NCBI GenBank assembly: GCA_021324035.1
Contig: JAJPJU010000294.1
Span: 1 to 6,434 of the forward strand
Source of the DNA: Spartobacteria bacterium
GTDB lineage: Bacteria > Verrucomicrobiota > Verrucomicrobiia > Chthoniobacterales > UBA10450
Direction of reading: 5' to 3'
Length of the DNA: 6,434 nt
Shown here: positions 5,852 to 6,434 of the stretch, piece by piece
Layout of the letters: every line of letters begins with the position of its first letter
How positions within the stretch are numbered: the stretch's first letter is position 1
Program-made: the position numbers and the translations under genes
Notes under the pieces: model-generated
Database searches by the model: none
Seen by the model: only the letters and a program-made list of their open reading frames with translations
Told to the model about the DNA's origin: nothing

Positions 5852-6434
5852 CTGATTTCTAAGAGCAAAACATTACTCCTCTACTCCATCACTCCACTCC
5901 TCCTGCTTCTACCATCGGTTGGGCAGGCCAAACTCAACGTTGTCGCCACTCTTCCCGATTTCGGTTCGCTCGCCCGCGAAATCGGCGGGGACAAGATCGA
6001 GCTCGTCGTGCTGGCCAAACCCACCGAGGACCCGCACTTTGTGGATGCCCGCCCGAGTTTTGTCGTTTCGCTACGCAACGCTGATGTTTTGATAGACGGC
6101 GGCGCCGAACTCGAGATCGGCTGGTTGCCTCCGCTCTTGCAAAACGCGCGCAATCCAAAAATCGAAGTTGGCAAACCGGGACGGATCCAGGCGTCGCAGG
6201 GAATTCGATTAATGAACGTGCCGGCAAACGTGACCCGGGCCGCTGGAGATGTGCACGCGCTGGGTAATCCGCATTTTTGCGTCGACCCCATCATCGCAAA
6301 AGCGATCGCGCAACACCTTGCCCAGTCGTTTGCGGCGCTTGATCCACCGAACGCGGCCTTCTACGACGGCAATTCCAAAAAGTTCGAAGCCACGATTAAC
6401 GCCAAGCTCCAGGAATGGGGCACCGCCATGTTGC
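5840..6434 (+). CDS. Metal ABC transporter substrate-binding protein (ZnuA/TroA family), 3' partial
   Basis: The frame from ATG 5840 stays open to the window edge, giving 198 residues of a protein normally about 300 long. A signal peptide covers residues 1-30 (basic SKSK, then LLLYSITPLLLLLPSVGQA, cleavage before K31). The mature part starts KLNVVATLPDFGSLAREIGG, the classic opening of the cluster A-I metal-binding proteins. Candidate ligands are H66 in PTEDPHFVDARPS and H145 in GNPHFCVDP, with H139 in GDVH nearby. The remaining Glu/His and Asp ligands should lie beyond the edge. No long His-rich loop is present, so zinc versus manganese cannot be decided, and no gene symbol is given. In the usual NPH(Y/F)WLDP-type motif this protein has Cys147. 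No Shine-Dalgarno is seen: the 15-base gap after the barrel gene is a short repeat. Role: periplasmic capture of a metal ion for an ABC importer, whose ATPase and permease genes are expected just downstream. Confidence 0.93.
   Translation, partial: MNTNLISKSKTLLLYSITPLLLLLPSVGQAKLNVVATLPDFGSLAREIGGDKIELVVLAKPTEDPHFVDARPSFVVSLRNADVLIDGGAELEIGWLPPLLQNARNPKIEVGKPGRIQASQGIRLMNVPANVTRAAGDVHALGNPHFCVDPIIAKAIAQHLAQSFAALDPPNAAFYDGNSKKFEATINAKLQEWGTAML

Noticed and set aside
5881..6294. 137-codon minus-strand open frame
   Set aside because: It is antisense to the well-recognised ZnuA/TroA-type protein, which reads through on the + strand to the edge of the window.

Overview
The window is about 56% GC by eye, gene-dense and coded entirely on the + strand. 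Gene content and two intergenic repeat types suggest a soil- or water-type Verrucomicrobiota bacterium. The cues are a multi-PAS NarL-type kinase with paired LuxR-type regulators, a small secreted HPDA/HxC protein ahead of a metal-uptake cluster, iterated TTTARYGA octamers, and an ACACTAATTACACGAATG-type repeat. This placement rests on recollection of such genomes and is moderate at best. No 16S or other marker gene is present.

Left half (1-3523) is a signalling module. A soluble-looking, multi-PAS histidine kinase of the NarX/DegS (HisKA_3) class has its 5' end outside the window. It overlaps by 4 bases (ATGA) the gene for a NarL/FixJ-family response regulator. After a 131-bp AT-rich gap, built almost entirely of an inverted array of octamers, comes a second, clearly paralogous response regulator. 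The kinase probably phosphorylates one or both regulators, and the regulators' HTH domains then control unknown targets.

Middle (3524-3775) is non-coding. It holds a weak hairpin with T-run just after the second regulator, about 120 bases with no recognisable gene, and then a very strong intrinsic terminator (11-bp stem, TTCG loop). The strong terminator separates the signalling module from what follows. Because it lies 155 bases past the last stop codon, it may end a small independent transcript.

Right half (3776-6434) looks like a metal-ion (probably zinc or manganese) acquisition cluster. It comprises a 103-residue secreted or membrane-anchored His/Cys protein, a 539-residue outer-membrane beta-barrel protein with an N-terminal coiled coil, and the first 198 residues of a ZnuA/TroA-type periplasmic metal-binding protein that runs off the 3' edge. 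The inferred route is passage through the outer-membrane barrel, capture by the periplasmic binding protein, then import by an ABC permease and ATPase expected just downstream. A 20-bp palindrome upstream of the barrel gene is a candidate operator, possibly for a Fur/Zur-type metal regulator.
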